Below, piece after piece: positions 37,310 through 47,025 of a stretch of 64,000 nt of DNA. Positions within the stretch are counted from its first letter, which is position 1, and the number at the start of each line of letters is the position of its first letter. This DNA comes from Sphingomonadaceae bacterium (GTDB lineage Bacteria; Pseudomonadota; Alphaproteobacteria; Sphingomonadales; Sphingomonadaceae). The translations under genes were made by a program, and so were the position numbers. The stretch spans positions 1-64,000 of the forward strand of contig PKED01000051.1 in assembly GCA_002863155.1 (NCBI GenBank). The letters run 5' to 3'. A model generated the notes under the pieces. That model did no database searches. It had not been told where the DNA came from and was given only the letters and a program-made list of their open reading frames with translations.

Positions 37310-38509
37310 ATGGCAGCCACGATCCAGTGCGATCTCGCGATTGTCGGCGGCGGCCTCGCCGGCGGGCTGATCGCGCTCGCGCTGGCTCGGACAAAGCCCG
37401 ACCTCGACGTGCGAATCGTCGAAGGCGGTCCGACGATCGGCGGCAATCACCTCTGGTCGTTCTTCGCGACCGATATCGCGCCCGGCGACCGCTGGATCGT
37501 CGAGCCGCTGATCTGTTACGACTGGGCGTCGTACGACATCGCCTTTCCCGCGCATGGGCGGACGATCGATGCGCATTATCACTCGATCGAATCCGAACGG
37601 CTCGACGCTGTAGTGCGCGCGGCGCTGCCCGCACAGGCAGTGATGACCGGGCGGCGTGTGGTCGATGTCGGCGCGACCGGCGTGTTGCTGGAGGATGGCG
37701 ACCGGATCGACGCCAAGGGCGTGATCGACGCGCGCGGCGCCGGCGATTTCTCGTCGCTCGACCTTGGCTGGCAGAAATTCGTCGGGCGTGAATATGCGCT
37801 ACGCACGCCCCACGACGTCCCACGCCCGGTGGTGATGGACGCAACGGTGCCGCAGATCGACGGCTATCGCTTCGTCTATGTCCTGCCTTTTTCGGAAACG
37901 CGGCTGTTCGTCGAGGACACCTATTACAGCGACACTCCCGATCTTTATCGCGCCCAGCCCGGCGGCAGGAATCGCGACCCGATCGGCGAACGGCTGGACG
38001 ATTATGTCGCTGAGGGCGGGTGGGACGTCGACCATGTCGTGCGCGAGGAGCAGGGCGCGCTTCCGGTCGCGCTCGGCGGCGATTTCGAGGGCTATTGGCA
38101 AGGCGGCGGCCGCGGCGTCGCCAAGGCGGGGATGCGCGCGGCGCTGTTCCATCCGACCACCGGCTATTCGCTGCCCGATGCGGTGCGCACCGCCAGCCTG
38201 ATCGCGCGCAGCACCGACCTGTCGGGCAAGGCGCTGCACGAGCTGACCCATGGCTTTGCCGCGCAGACATGGCGCGGGCGCGGCTTTTATCGCATGCTCG
38301 ACAAAATGCTGTATCGCGCCGGTGCGCCGGAGGACCGATACCGCATCCTCGAACGCTTCTATCGGCTCAATCCCGGACTGGTTGGGCGCTTCTACGCAGG
38401 ACAGACCACCATGATCGACCAAGCACGCATCTTGCTGGGCAAGCCGCCCGTCAAGATATCCGCCGCCATCCGCGCGATCGCCAGCTCCAGCGGGAAGACC
38501 CGCGCATGA
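37310..38509 (+). CDS. crtY: Lycopene beta-cyclase CrtY
   Basis: A 399-residue FAD-dependent cyclase that closes both ends of lycopene to give beta-carotene. The N-terminal dinucleotide motif is DLAIVGGGLAGGLIALALA, and GNHLWSFF, DARGAG and PTTGYSLPDAVRTA are CrtY blocks. The ATG at 37310 has AAGG just upstream. Its stop overlaps crtI start (ATGA), so translation is coupled. First gene of crtY-crtI-LOG-crtB. Confidence 0.97.
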   Translation: MAATIQCDLAIVGGGLAGGLIALALARTKPDLDVRIVEGGPTIGGNHLWSFFATDIAPGDRWIVEPLICYDWASYDIAFPAHGRTIDAHYHSIESERLDAVVRAALPAQAVMTGRRVVDVGATGVLLEDGDRIDAKGVIDARGAGDFSSLDLGWQKFVGREYALRTPHDVPRPVVMDATVPQIDGYRFVYVLPFSETRLFVEDTYYSDTPDLYRAQPGGRNRDPIGERLDDYVAEGGWDVDHVVREEQGALPVALGGDFEGYWQGGGRGVAKAGMRAALFHPTTGYSLPDAVRTASLIARSTDLSGKALHELTHGFAAQTWRGRGFYRMLDKMLYRAGAPEDRYRILERFYRLNPGLVGRFYAGQTTMIDQARILLGKPPVKISAAIRAIASSSGKTRA

Positions 38510-39984
38510 AGGCCGCAGTGGTGATCGGCGCGGGCTTTGGCGGCCTTGCGCTAGCGATCCGGCTGCAATCAGCGGGCGTGCAGACAACAATCGTCGAGGC
38601 GCGCGACAAGCCCGGCGGGCGCGCCTATGTGTGGGAAAAGGACGGTTTCGTGTTCGATGCCGGCCCGACCGTCATCACCGATCCGCCGTGCCTTCAGGAA
38701 CTCTGGGCGTTGTCGGGCCGGTCGATGGACGACGACGTCAAGCTGGCGCCGGTGATGCCCTTTTACCGGCTCAACTGGCCCGACGGCACCAATTTCGACT
38801 ATTCGAACGACGAGCCGCAGCTGGCGGCGGAGATCGCCAAGCTCGATCCGGCCGATGTCGACGGTTATCGCCGGTTCCTCGACTATTCGACCGGCGTCTA
38901 TACCGAAGGCTATGAAAAGCTCGGCCATGTCGCCTTTCTCGACTTCGCGTCGATGATCAAGGCGGCGCCGAGCCTGATGAAGTACCAGGCCTGGCGATCA
39001 GTCTATTCGATCGTGTCGAGCTACGTCAAAAGCCCCAAGCTGCGCGAGGCGCTGTCGTTCCACACGCTGCTCGTCGGCGGCAATCCGATGACGACGAGTT
39101 CGGTCTATGCGCTGATCCACAAGCTGGAAAAGGACGGCGGCGTCTGGTTCGCCATGGGCGGCACCAACAAGCTGGTTGCCGGGCTCGTCACCCATTTCGA
39201 GCGGCTGGGCGGCGTGCTCCGGCTCGGCGATCCGGTCGCGTCGATCGACACGCTCGGCGACAGGGCGACCGGCGTCACGACGAAGAGCGGCTGGTCGGTT
39301 CAGGCCGATGCCGTCGCCAGCAATGCCGACATCATGCACAGCTATCGCGACCTGCTGAAGGGATCACGCAGCGCGCAGCGCACCCGCGCGCGGCTCGAGC
39401 GCAAGGCCTATTCGCCGTCGCTGTTCGTGGTCCATTTCGGCGTGAAGGGCACCTGGCCGGGCATTCCCCACCACATGATCCTGTTCGGCCCGCGCTATAA
39501 GGGGCTGCTCGACGACATCTATAATCACGGCGTGCTGGCGGAGGATTTCTCGCTCTATCTCCACCACCCGACCGTTACCGACCCGTCGATGGCGCCGGAG
39601 GGGCATTCGACCTTCTACGCGCTGGCGCCGGTGCCGCATCAGGGCAAGTTCCCGGTCGACTGGGCAGAGATCGGCCCGATCCTCGAAAAGCGCATCCTCG
39701 ACGAGGTCGGGCGGCGGCTGATCCCCGACATCCACGAACGGATCGTCACCAAATTCCATTATGCGCCAAGCGATTTCAGCGCCGACCTGAACGCGCATCT
39801 GGGCAGCGCCTTCAGCCTGGAGCCGACGCTGCTGCAATCGGCCTATTTCCGGGTCCACAACCGGGACGACAATATCCCGAACCTCTATTTCGTCGGCGCA
39901 GGCACGCACCCCGGCGCGGGGATTCCGGGCGTTGTCGGTAGTGCAAAGGCGACCGCGAGGTTGATGCTGGAGGCTGGCCGGTGA
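38506..39984 (+). CDS. crtI: Phytoene desaturase CrtI
   Basis: A 492-residue FAD enzyme that takes phytoene to lycopene in four desaturation steps. The FAD motif AAVVIGAGFGGLALAIRLQ, the PGGRAYVWEKDGFVFDAGPTVITDP block and the C-terminal GIPGVVGSAKATARLMLE are CrtI hallmarks. It starts at 38506, overlapping crtY by 4 bases, and its stop overlaps the LOG gene start (GTGA). Confidence 0.97.
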   Translation: MKAAVVIGAGFGGLALAIRLQSAGVQTTIVEARDKPGGRAYVWEKDGFVFDAGPTVITDPPCLQELWALSGRSMDDDVKLAPVMPFYRLNWPDGTNFDYSNDEPQLAAEIAKLDPADVDGYRRFLDYSTGVYTEGYEKLGHVAFLDFASMIKAAPSLMKYQAWRSVYSIVSSYVKSPKLREALSFHTLLVGGNPMTTSSVYALIHKLEKDGGVWFAMGGTNKLVAGLVTHFERLGGVLRLGDPVASIDTLGDRATGVTTKSGWSVQADAVASNADIMHSYRDLLKGSRSAQRTRARLERKAYSPSLFVVHFGVKGTWPGIPHHMILFGPRYKGLLDDIYNHGVLAEDFSLYLHHPTVTDPSMAPEGHSTFYALAPVPHQGKFPVDWAEIGPILEKRILDEVGRRLIPDIHERIVTKFHYAPSDFSADLNAHLGSAFSLEPTLLQSAYFRVHNRDDNIPNLYFVGAGTHPGAGIPGVVGSAKATARLMLEAGR

Positions 39985-40562
39985 AACGCCTTGCGGTCTA
40001 TTGCGGCTCCGCTTCGCCTGCCGATCCGGTCTATATCGACTCGGCGCGCGCGGTCGGGCGCGGGCTTGCCAAACGCGGGATCGGCGTCGTCTATGGCGGC
40101 GGGCGGCTCGGGCTGATGGGCGCGATCGCCGATGCGGCGCTGGCGGCGGGCGGCGAGGTGATCGGCATCATCCCGCAGGCACTGGTCGATGCCGAAGTCG
40201 CACACCGGGGCCTCACCGAACTCCATGTCTGCCGCACCATGCACGAGCGCAAACAGGCGTTCACCGACCTGTCGGACGGCTTCGTCACGCTGCCCGGCGG
40301 CACCGGCACGATGGACGAATTGTGGGAAGCGCTCAGCTGGGCGCAGCTCGGCTATCATGCCAAGCCGGTCGGCGTGCTCAACGTCGCGGGCTTCTATGAC
40401 GGCCTGATCGCCTTTGCCGCGAAGATGGGCGAGGTCGGCTTCATTCGCCCGCAGCATCGCGGGCTGATGATCGTCGACGCGACGCTCGACGGCCTGCTCG
40501 ACAAGATGGCGAACGCCGCGCCGATCACCACCATCCAGCAGATCGGCGCCCGCGACCTGTGA
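39981..40562 (+). CDS. LOG family protein (TIGR00730), inside the carotenoid operon
   Basis: A 193-residue Rossmann-like protein of the LOG family, some members of which release bases from nucleoside 5'-monophosphates (cytokinin activation in plants). The diagnostic PGGTGTMDELWEALSWAQLG is present, with VYGGGRLGLMGAIADAAL near the start. GTG start overlaps the crtI stop, and its stop overlaps the crtB GTG, so it is locked into the crt operon. A role in carotenoid synthesis is not known; a nucleotide salvage role is the default. Confidence 0.88.
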   Translation: MKRLAVYCGSASPADPVYIDSARAVGRGLAKRGIGVVYGGGRLGLMGAIADAALAAGGEVIGIIPQALVDAEVAHRGLTELHVCRTMHERKQAFTDLSDGFVTLPGGTGTMDELWEALSWAQLGYHAKPVGVLNVAGFYDGLIAFAAKMGEVGFIRPQHRGLMIVDATLDGLLDKMANAAPITTIQQIGARDL

Positions 40563-41494
40563 CCCGCGATGCGGTGGTCAAGGCGGCGCGCGTCTCCATC
40601 GCGCGCGGATCGCGCAGCTTTGCGGCGGCCAGCAAGCTGTTCGACAAGCCGACGCGCGAACGCGCCTGGTTGCTCTACAGCTGGTGCCGCGCGTGCGACG
40701 ACATCGCCGACGGTCAGGATCATGGGCACGGGATGACGGCGGTCGACGATCCGCTCGCCCGACTTGCGCGGCTCGGCACGCTGACCGAACTGGCGCTGGC
40801 GGGGCAAGCGACCGGCGAGGCACCGTTCGAGGCGCTGCGCATCGTCGCCGCCGAGACCGGCCTGCCGCACCATTTCGCGCGCGATCACATCGCCGGGTTC
40901 GCGCTCGATGCCGAGGGGTGGCGCCCCGGGACCGAAGACGATCTGCTGCGTTATTGCTACCATGTCGCGGGCGTGGTCGGCTGCATGATGGCGGTGGTGA
41001 TGGGCGTCGATCCGGCGGACGAGGCGACACTCGACCGGGCGTGCGATCTGGGTCTCGCCTTCCAGCTCGCCAACATCGCCCGCGATATCGACGAGGATGC
41101 CGGCGTCGGGCGCTGCTATCTGCCGACCGACTGGCTCGCGGAAAAGGACATTCCTCCAGCCGAACTGATGGCCCCCGCGCACCGCCCCGCACTCACCGAA
41201 CTGGTCGCGCGACTGACGACCCGGGCCGCGCTGTTCGAGCAGAGCGCGCGCGCCGGCACCCCCGCGCTGGGATTCCGCTCGGCCTGGGCCGTGCTGGCGG
41301 CGGCGAAAATCTATGGTGATATCGGCCGCAAGGTTGCGACGCTGGGCGGTCACGCCTGGGACCGGCGCGTCACTACTTCGGCGGGCGAGAAGCTGGCCGC
41401 GATCCTGATCGCTTGGCAGCAGGCGCGGCGGCGGGGCGCCTATCGGTCGACCCCCGTCGGGGGATGGGCACGACCACGTCACCCGGCGGCGTAA
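40559..41494 (+). CDS. crtB: Phytoene synthase CrtB
   Basis: A 311-residue squalene/phytoene synthase that condenses two GGPP to phytoene. The two Asp-rich sites are visible: LYSWCRACDDIADG and QLANIARDIDEDAGVGRCYLPTDW. GTG start at 40559 overlaps the LOG stop. It completes the GGPP-phytoene-lycopene-beta-carotene route with CrtI and CrtY. Confidence 0.96.
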   Translation: MTRDAVVKAARVSIARGSRSFAAASKLFDKPTRERAWLLYSWCRACDDIADGQDHGHGMTAVDDPLARLARLGTLTELALAGQATGEAPFEALRIVAAETGLPHHFARDHIAGFALDAEGWRPGTEDDLLRYCYHVAGVVGCMMAVVMGVDPADEATLDRACDLGLAFQLANIARDIDEDAGVGRCYLPTDWLAEKDIPPAELMAPAHRPALTELVARLTTRAALFEQSARAGTPALGFRSAWAVLAAAKIYGDIGRKVATLGGHAWDRRVTTSAGEKLAAILIAWQQARRRGAYRSTPVGGWARPRHPAA

Positions 41495-41613
41495 CAGTGC
41501 ACCCGCTCGTCGGCGATCCGCTAACATCGCATCAACCCTGTCTCGTCGGTTTTCGGTCAGCAATCGATCGCTAGGCTGCATCCCCAGGGGCGTTAACAAA
41601 GGGCGATTCGGGC

Positions 41614-41991
41614 GTGACGCAGACCAAGCCGGACATTGCCAAGCGGGCACCACCCTATCCCGACATTGCCGCCCGACCATCGACGCTCGCCAAATTGTTG
41701 CGTCGGCGCGCGGTTGCGGCCGAAGCCGGGCTCGACGATCTCGAAGCGACGCTGCGTGGCCAGATTTCGGAAATCCTGCCGACCCGGATCGGATCGGCGG
41801 ACGGCGACCGACCCGCAATCCGTGAGCTGGACGTCTCAACCGGCGACGCAGGCGCCGACCGACCGCAGTCCCGGCGCACCGAAACGATCAAGCGCGGCTG
41901 GCTCAAGGCGTTGCCGACCGTCACCGGCGCCGCCGACCCAGCGCCGCCCGCCGGCAGCGATCCGCGCGCGCTGAAACTCTTCTCTTCGTGA
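41614..41991 (+). CDS. Hypothetical protein, 125 residues
   Basis: A GTG-initiated reading frame of 125 residues after the crt operon. Only the central helix (STLAKLLRRRAVAAEAGLDDLEATLRGQIS in part) looks structured; the rest is Pro/Thr/Asp-rich and probably disordered. No family is recognised and the ribosome site is weak, so it may not be expressed. Confidence 0.45.
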   Translation: MTQTKPDIAKRAPPYPDIAARPSTLAKLLRRRAVAAEAGLDDLEATLRGQISEILPTRIGSADGDRPAIRELDVSTGDAGADRPQSRRTETIKRGWLKALPTVTGAADPAPPAGSDPRALKLFSS

Positions 41992-42030
41992 ATTACGCCA
42001 GGCGATCGATCGTCGATCGGTGATGGCGGA

Positions 42031-42273
42031 TCAGCTGCGCGTCCGCTGCGTGGTCTGGTTAGCGCGGCGATCCGCCATCCGCACGCCGGCTTCGCGGCAG
42101 GTCGCGGTGATCGTCGGGAAGTCGATGTCGCCATTGCGGGCAAGCGCGCCGGGCATCGCCTGCTGACAGGCCATGATCGTCGGATAACGGACTGTCTCGA
42201 CCCGCGCCTCGGCGCATTGCTCGGCGCCGTCGGCACAGCCCATGATCGCCATCACATAATATAACGGACCCAT
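42031..42273 (-). CDS. Small hypothetical protein, 80 residues
   Basis: An 80-residue protein beginning MGPLYYVMAIMGCADGAEQCAEARV, with four cysteines (C13, C20, C37, C59) and a conserved-looking ACQQAMPGALARNGDIDFPTITATCREAG segment. The pattern is that of a short conserved sphingomonad protein of unknown function; possible disulfides suggest an envelope location. It is opposite in direction to the ABC exporter that follows. Confidence 0.6.
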   Translation of the reverse strand: MGPLYYVMAIMGCADGAEQCAEARVETVRYPTIMACQQAMPGALARNGDIDFPTITATCREAGVRMADRRANQTTQRTRS

Positions 42274-42375
42274 CGCACCGGCTCCCTATTGCCGTCGAAT
42301 CAATGACTGGGATCGGGCTTGGTTCCTTGGCGCGGCGCTTTCGCGCGGGACCGACCTATCCTACATGACGGTCAG

Positions 42376-44199
42376 ATGCCGCCGATTGCCCCCTCCGCCA
42401 CCAAGGCGCCCGAGCCGCCCTTGTGGCCGATGCTGCGGCGCTTCCTGCCTTATCTGTGGCCGCGCGACCATCCAGCGCTGCGCGTGCGCATCGTGATCGC
42501 CATGCTGCTGATCGTCGCGTCGAAGCTCGTCCAGGTCTATGGCGCGCCATTCGCGCTGCAAGGCGTCGTCAACGATATGGCGAAGGGCGACCGCAGCGCG
42601 ACCGCGCTGATCCTCGCGCTGGTGGTCGGTTATGCAGCGGCGCGGTTCGGCACCGTGCTGTTCGACAATCTGCGCAATGCGGTGTTCGAACGGGTCGGGC
42701 AGGACGCGACCCGGCGGCTGGCGGCGACGGTGTTCCGCCACCTCCACATGCTGTCGCTGCGCTTCCACCTCGAACGGCGGACCGGCGCGGTGACCAAAGT
42801 GGTCGAGCGCGGCACCAAGAGCATCGACACGATGCTTTATTTCCTGCTGTTCAACATCGCCCCGACAGTGCTCGAGCTCGTGCTGGTGCTGCAGATTTTC
42901 GGGTCGACCTTTGGCGGCTGGCTGGTCGTCGGCACGCTGGCGATGGTCGGCGTGTATATCGTCTTCACCCGCGTGGTCACCGACTGGCGCAACGCCTTGC
43001 GGGCGCAGATGAACGATCTCGATACCGGCGCGGTCGCGCACGCGGTCGATTCGCTGCTCAATTTCGAGACGGTCAAATATTTCGGCGCCGAAGAGCGCGA
43101 GGCGATCCGGTACGACAAGGCGATGGCGGCCTATGCGACGGCGGCGGTCAAGAACCAGAATTCGCTCGCCTGGCTCAATATCGGCCAGTCGCTGATCACC
43201 AACATCATGATGGCCGGCGGCATGAGCCTTGTCGTCTGGGGCTGGGCGCAGGGGCAATTCAACGCCGGCAATGTCGTGCTGGTATCGACACTGCTCGCCC
43301 AGCTGTTCCGCCCGCTCGACCTGCTCGGCATGGTCTATCGCACGATCCGGCAGGGCGTGGTCGACATGGCGGCGATGTTCGACCTGATCGACGCCCCCGC
43401 CGAAGTCGTCGATGCGCCCGGCGCCCGCGATCTGTCAGTACGCGCAGGCCATGTCCGGTTCGAAAATGTCGTGTTCGACTATGATCCCGAACGCCGCATC
43501 CTGAAAGGCATCGATCTCGACATTCCCGCCGGCGGCACGCTCGCCGTCGTCGGTCCCTCGGGCGCGGGCAAGTCGACGCTCGCGCGGCTGCTCTACCGCT
43601 TCTACGACCTGACGAGCGGCCGGATCACGATCGACGGGCAGGACATATCGCAGGTGACGCAGGCGAGTTTGCGCGCCGCGATCGGCATCGTCCCGCAGGA
43701 TACGGTGCTGTTCAACGACACCATCGCCTATAATATCGGCTATGGCCGCGAAGGCGCCAGCCAAGCCGAAATCGAGGCAGCGGCGAAGGGCGCCGCGATC
43801 GCCGATTTCATCGCCGCCCAGCCCGGGGGCTACGGCGCGCGGGTCGGCGAGCGCGGGCTGAAATTGTCCGGCGGCGAGAAGCAGCGTGTCGCGATTGCAC
43901 GCACCCTCCTCAAGAATCCGCCGATCCTGATCCTGGACGAGGCGACCAGCGCGCTCGACAGCCGCACCGAGGCCGAGATCCAGGCGACGCTGGAGGCCAT
44001 TGCCAAGCGCCAGACGACGATCGTCATCGCCCACCGGCTGTCGACCGTCGTCAATGCCGACGAGATCGTGGTGCTCGATGCAGGCGAAGTGCGCGAACGC
44101 GGCACCCATGCCGCGCTGCTGCGCAAGGGCGGGCTTTATGCCGAAATGTGGAACCGCCAGGCCCAGGAACGCGCCGAGGAAACGCTGGCGGCGGAATAA
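42376..44199 (+). CDS. ABC transporter ATP-binding/permease, Atm1/heavy-metal type
   Basis: A 607-residue half-transporter. Six membrane helices (about residues 25-310) precede the ATPase: Walker A GPSGAGKST, signature LKLSGGEKQRVAIART, Walker B ILILDEATSALDSRTEAE. The ERRTGAVTKVVERGTKSIDTMLYFLLFNIAPT segment is characteristic of Atm1-type exporters, which export glutathione-linked compounds or metal adducts. The start ATG at 42376 (MPPIAPSATK) is used. It converges on the retropepsin-like gene with 1 base between. Confidence 0.93.
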   Translation: MPPIAPSATKAPEPPLWPMLRRFLPYLWPRDHPALRVRIVIAMLLIVASKLVQVYGAPFALQGVVNDMAKGDRSATALILALVVGYAAARFGTVLFDNLRNAVFERVGQDATRRLAATVFRHLHMLSLRFHLERRTGAVTKVVERGTKSIDTMLYFLLFNIAPTVLELVLVLQIFGSTFGGWLVVGTLAMVGVYIVFTRVVTDWRNALRAQMNDLDTGAVAHAVDSLLNFETVKYFGAEEREAIRYDKAMAAYATAAVKNQNSLAWLNIGQSLITNIMMAGGMSLVVWGWAQGQFNAGNVVLVSTLLAQLFRPLDLLGMVYRTIRQGVVDMAAMFDLIDAPAEVVDAPGARDLSVRAGHVRFENVVFDYDPERRILKGIDLDIPAGGTLAVVGPSGAGKSTLARLLYRFYDLTSGRITIDGQDISQVTQASLRAAIGIVPQDTVLFNDTIAYNIGYGREGASQAEIEAAAKGAAIADFIAAQPGGYGARVGERGLKLSGGEKQRVAIARTLLKNPPILILDEATSALDSRTEAEIQATLEAIAKRQTTIVIAHRLSTVVNADEIVVLDAGEVRERGTHAALLRKGGLYAEMWNRQAQERAEETLAAE

Positions 44200-44200
44200 C

Positions 44201-45091
44201 TCAGCCGCAACTCAGCCGGATCACCTTGGCCGGTTTGTCGAATATGATCGACGAACAGCCCGCGAGCGCGTCGCGGCCGATGATCAGCACGTCGCGGCGC
44301 TTGGCCCCGCCTTTTGCCGTCACCACCACTTCCTCCGGATCGGCATCGGCATCGGCGATCCCCGCGACCGAGCCGCTATCGCCGATCCGGACCGGCACGC
44401 TGTCGAAGCTGAGCGGTCCGATCGCGAGCGGGCGGGCGAGCTTCAGCGTGCGGACCGGCCGGTCGATGCCGAATGCGACCTCGGCCTTGCCGGTCGCGCC
44501 CATCAACTGCCCGCCATGTGCCGCCGCGATCGCGCTGCCTGCCCCGGCGGTCGCGAGCGTGCGCGCATGCTGCGGATCGAACAGGATGCTGAGCTCGCGC
44601 CCGGCGACCATGACCCGGCTATAAGTGGGCTGGAAGAGTTTCTGGACGAGCGGCAGCGTCGCGCTGCGCTCGCCCGCGCGCGGCGGACGCAGCTCGAACC
44701 GGATCACGTCGGCAGGCAGGCCGCCGGGCCCGACGGCGCCGTCGCCCTGTGGTTCGTAGCGGCGATCGAACCAGACGACGCGGCGGCGGAAATTCATGCT
44801 GCCGAAGTCGAGCCGGGTCACGCTCGACCTGCCGTTGACCTTCACCGGCCCGACCTTCACCGCAAAGCCGAACCAGCCGCCCTTCAGCCCGATCCGGGCG
44901 GCGAAATCGGGATTGAGCGTCGGCGCGGCGGGCGCCCAGGGCGTGATGCGGATGCGCGCCGCGCTGCCGCCGACGGTGGCACTCACCAGCCCGTCGCCGC
45001 GCACGATCAGCGGTTCCGATGGTTTGGCGGCCCCGACCAGGAGCGCCACCGCACCGCTCACGACGATCATCCGCGCGACCTTCTGCCCCAT
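44201..45091 (-). CDS. Degenerate retropepsin-like protein, exported
   Basis: A 296-residue protein with an N-terminal signal anchor (MGQKVARMIVVSGAVALLVGAAK). Its layout follows the aspartyl-protease family, but the active-site DTG motifs are lost: NPDFAARIGLKGGW follows a strand where DTGA would precede it, and the second half reads SILFDPQHARTLATAG in place of DTG. The second psi-loop region (VLIIGRDALAGCSSIIFD) is kept. It is probably a non-catalytic binding protein of the periplasm. Start ATG 45091 follows the signal-anchor logic. Confidence 0.68.
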   Translation of the reverse strand: MGQKVARMIVVSGAVALLVGAAKPSEPLIVRGDGLVSATVGGSAARIRITPWAPAAPTLNPDFAARIGLKGGWFGFAVKVGPVKVNGRSSVTRLDFGSMNFRRRVVWFDRRYEPQGDGAVGPGGLPADVIRFELRPPRAGERSATLPLVQKLFQPTYSRVMVAGRELSILFDPQHARTLATAGAGSAIAAAHGGQLMGATGKAEVAFGIDRPVRTLKLARPLAIGPLSFDSVPVRIGDSGSVAGIADADADPEEVVVTAKGGAKRRDVLIIGRDALAGCSSIIFDKPAKVIRLSCG

Positions 45092-45258
45092 CGATGGTCT
45101 CCTGACCGGGCCCGATGCCCGCACCGGCATATCAACCGGGCGTCGTGGCCAAAGCAAGGCACGGCGAGCATCGCGGCAATCTGCTCCGTCATACGCGCGG
45201 ATTGCGCGGCAAGCGCACCGCTCGACAATCCTTGGCGGCACCCGCTAAGCGCAATTGC

Positions 45259-47016
45259 GTGATCGATCCGCTTCGCATTCTGCAACAGACCTTTGGTTTT
45301 CCCGATTTCCGCGGCGTCCAGCGTAGCGTCGTCGACCGGGTGATGGCGGGGCGCAATACGCTGGCGGTGATGCCGACGGGCGCAGGAAAGTCGCTATGTT
45401 ATCAGTTGCCTGCCGTGGCGCTGCCGGGGACGTGTGTCGTCGTGTCGCCGCTGATCGCGCTGATGCACGACCAGCTGCGCGCGGCCGAGGCCGTCGGCAT
45501 CCGCGCCGCCACCTTGACGTCGGTCGACACCAACCAGGCCGACACGGTCGCGCGGTTCCGCCAAGGCGCGCTCGACCTGCTCTATGTCGCGCCCGAGCGG
45601 GCATCCAACGAGTCGTTCCGCAATCTGCTGGCGCAATCGCCGCTGGCGCTGTTCGCGATCGACGAAGCGCACTGCGTCAGCGAATGGGGCCATGATTTCC
45701 GCCCCGACTACCGCCTGCTCCGCCCGCTGCTCGACCGGTTCGACGATATTCCCCGGCTCGCGCTGACCGCGACCGCCGACGCGCATACCCGTGCCGATAT
45801 TCTCGACCAACTCGGGATACCCGCCGACGGGCTGGTGATCGCCGGATTCGATCGGCCCAACATCCGCTATGCGATCACGCCGCGCGACAATGTCGGCGCA
45901 CAGCTCGCCGCACTTTGCCGGGCGGTGCCGGGCCCGGGCATCGTCTATGCGCCGACGCGCGCCGCGACCGAGCGGCTCGCCGCGCAGCTCGTGCGCACCG
46001 GCCGCCCGACCCGCGCCTATCACGCAGGACTCGACCCCGCCGTGCGTGCGCGCAACCAGGCCGATTTCGTCGCGTCCGAAGACATGGTGATCTGCGCGAC
46101 GATCGCGTTCGGCATGGGCATCGACAAGCCCGATGTCCGCTTCGTCGCGCATGCCGGCCTGCCCAAATCGGTCGAGGCCTATTATCAGGAAACCGGGCGC
46201 GCGGGCCGCGACGGCGATCCGGCCGAGGCCCATCTGTTCTGGGGTGCCGAGGATTGGGCTCAGGCATGGCGCCGCGTCGGCGAGGTCGAGCCCGAACGCC
46301 AGGCAGCCGCCCGTTCGCAGCTGAACGCCCTGCAGAACCTGATCGAAACCGCGGGGTGCCGCCGCGCGGTGCTGCTCCGCCATTTCGGCGAGGACCCACC
46401 TCCGACCTGCGGCAATTGCGACAATTGCCTGCAGAAACCGACATTGTTCGACGCGACCGAGCTCGCCCGCAAATTCCTGTCGGCGGTCTATCGCACCGGC
46501 CAGAATTTCGGCGTCGGCCATATCGAAAAGGTGCTGACCGGCACCGCCGACGAACGGGTCGAGAAAATGGGGCACGACCGGCTGAGTGTCTTCGGCATTG
46601 TCGGCGGCGATGACGCCAAGCTCATCAAGCCGCTATCGCGCGCTCTCCAGGCGCGCGGGCTGCTGACCCCGACCGAACATGGCGGCCTGCGGCTGAGCGG
46701 CAGTGCACGTGCGGTGCTGAAAGGGGAGGAGCCGGTCCAGATCGTCGCGCCACCGCCGCCCCGCCGGCGGACGCGGCCGCGAGCCGAGGCGCTGCCTGAC
46801 GATCCGCTGTTCGACGCACTGCGCACCCGCCGGCGCGAGCTGGCGGCCGAAGCGAACGTGCCGCCCTATGTGATCTTTCACGATTCGGTGCTGCGCGAGA
46901 TGGCGGCGCTGAAGCCGACCAGTCGGGCGGCGCTTGCCCAGATCAGCGGCATCGGCGCGCGCAAGATGGACGCTTATGGCGACGCCTTCTTGTCGGTAAT
47001 CCGCGAAGCGGGCTAG
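45259..47016 (+). CDS. recQ: ATP-dependent DNA helicase RecQ
   Basis: A 585-residue RecQ helicase. MPTGAGKSLCYQLP (Walker A), DEAHCVSEWGHDFRPDY (DEAH box) and QETGRAGRDGDPAEA (motif VI) are intact. The zinc-binding C-x-x-C-x-x-C in CGNCDNC and a single C-terminal HRDC domain (VIFHDSVLREMAALKP) complete the bacterial form. It unwinds recombination intermediates. It starts with GTG at 45259 (VIDPLRILQQTFG); open codons further upstream are not part of the family. Confidence 0.96.
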   Translation: MIDPLRILQQTFGFPDFRGVQRSVVDRVMAGRNTLAVMPTGAGKSLCYQLPAVALPGTCVVVSPLIALMHDQLRAAEAVGIRAATLTSVDTNQADTVARFRQGALDLLYVAPERASNESFRNLLAQSPLALFAIDEAHCVSEWGHDFRPDYRLLRPLLDRFDDIPRLALTATADAHTRADILDQLGIPADGLVIAGFDRPNIRYAITPRDNVGAQLAALCRAVPGPGIVYAPTRAATERLAAQLVRTGRPTRAYHAGLDPAVRARNQADFVASEDMVICATIAFGMGIDKPDVRFVAHAGLPKSVEAYYQETGRAGRDGDPAEAHLFWGAEDWAQAWRRVGEVEPERQAAARSQLNALQNLIETAGCRRAVLLRHFGEDPPPTCGNCDNCLQKPTLFDATELARKFLSAVYRTGQNFGVGHIEKVLTGTADERVEKMGHDRLSVFGIVGGDDAKLIKPLSRALQARGLLTPTEHGGLRLSGSARAVLKGEEPVQIVAPPPPRRRTRPRAEALPDDPLFDALRTRRRELAAEANVPPYVIFHDSVLREMAALKPTSRAALAQISGIGARKMDAYGDAFLSVIREAG

Positions 47017-47025
47017 GCTGGAGCC

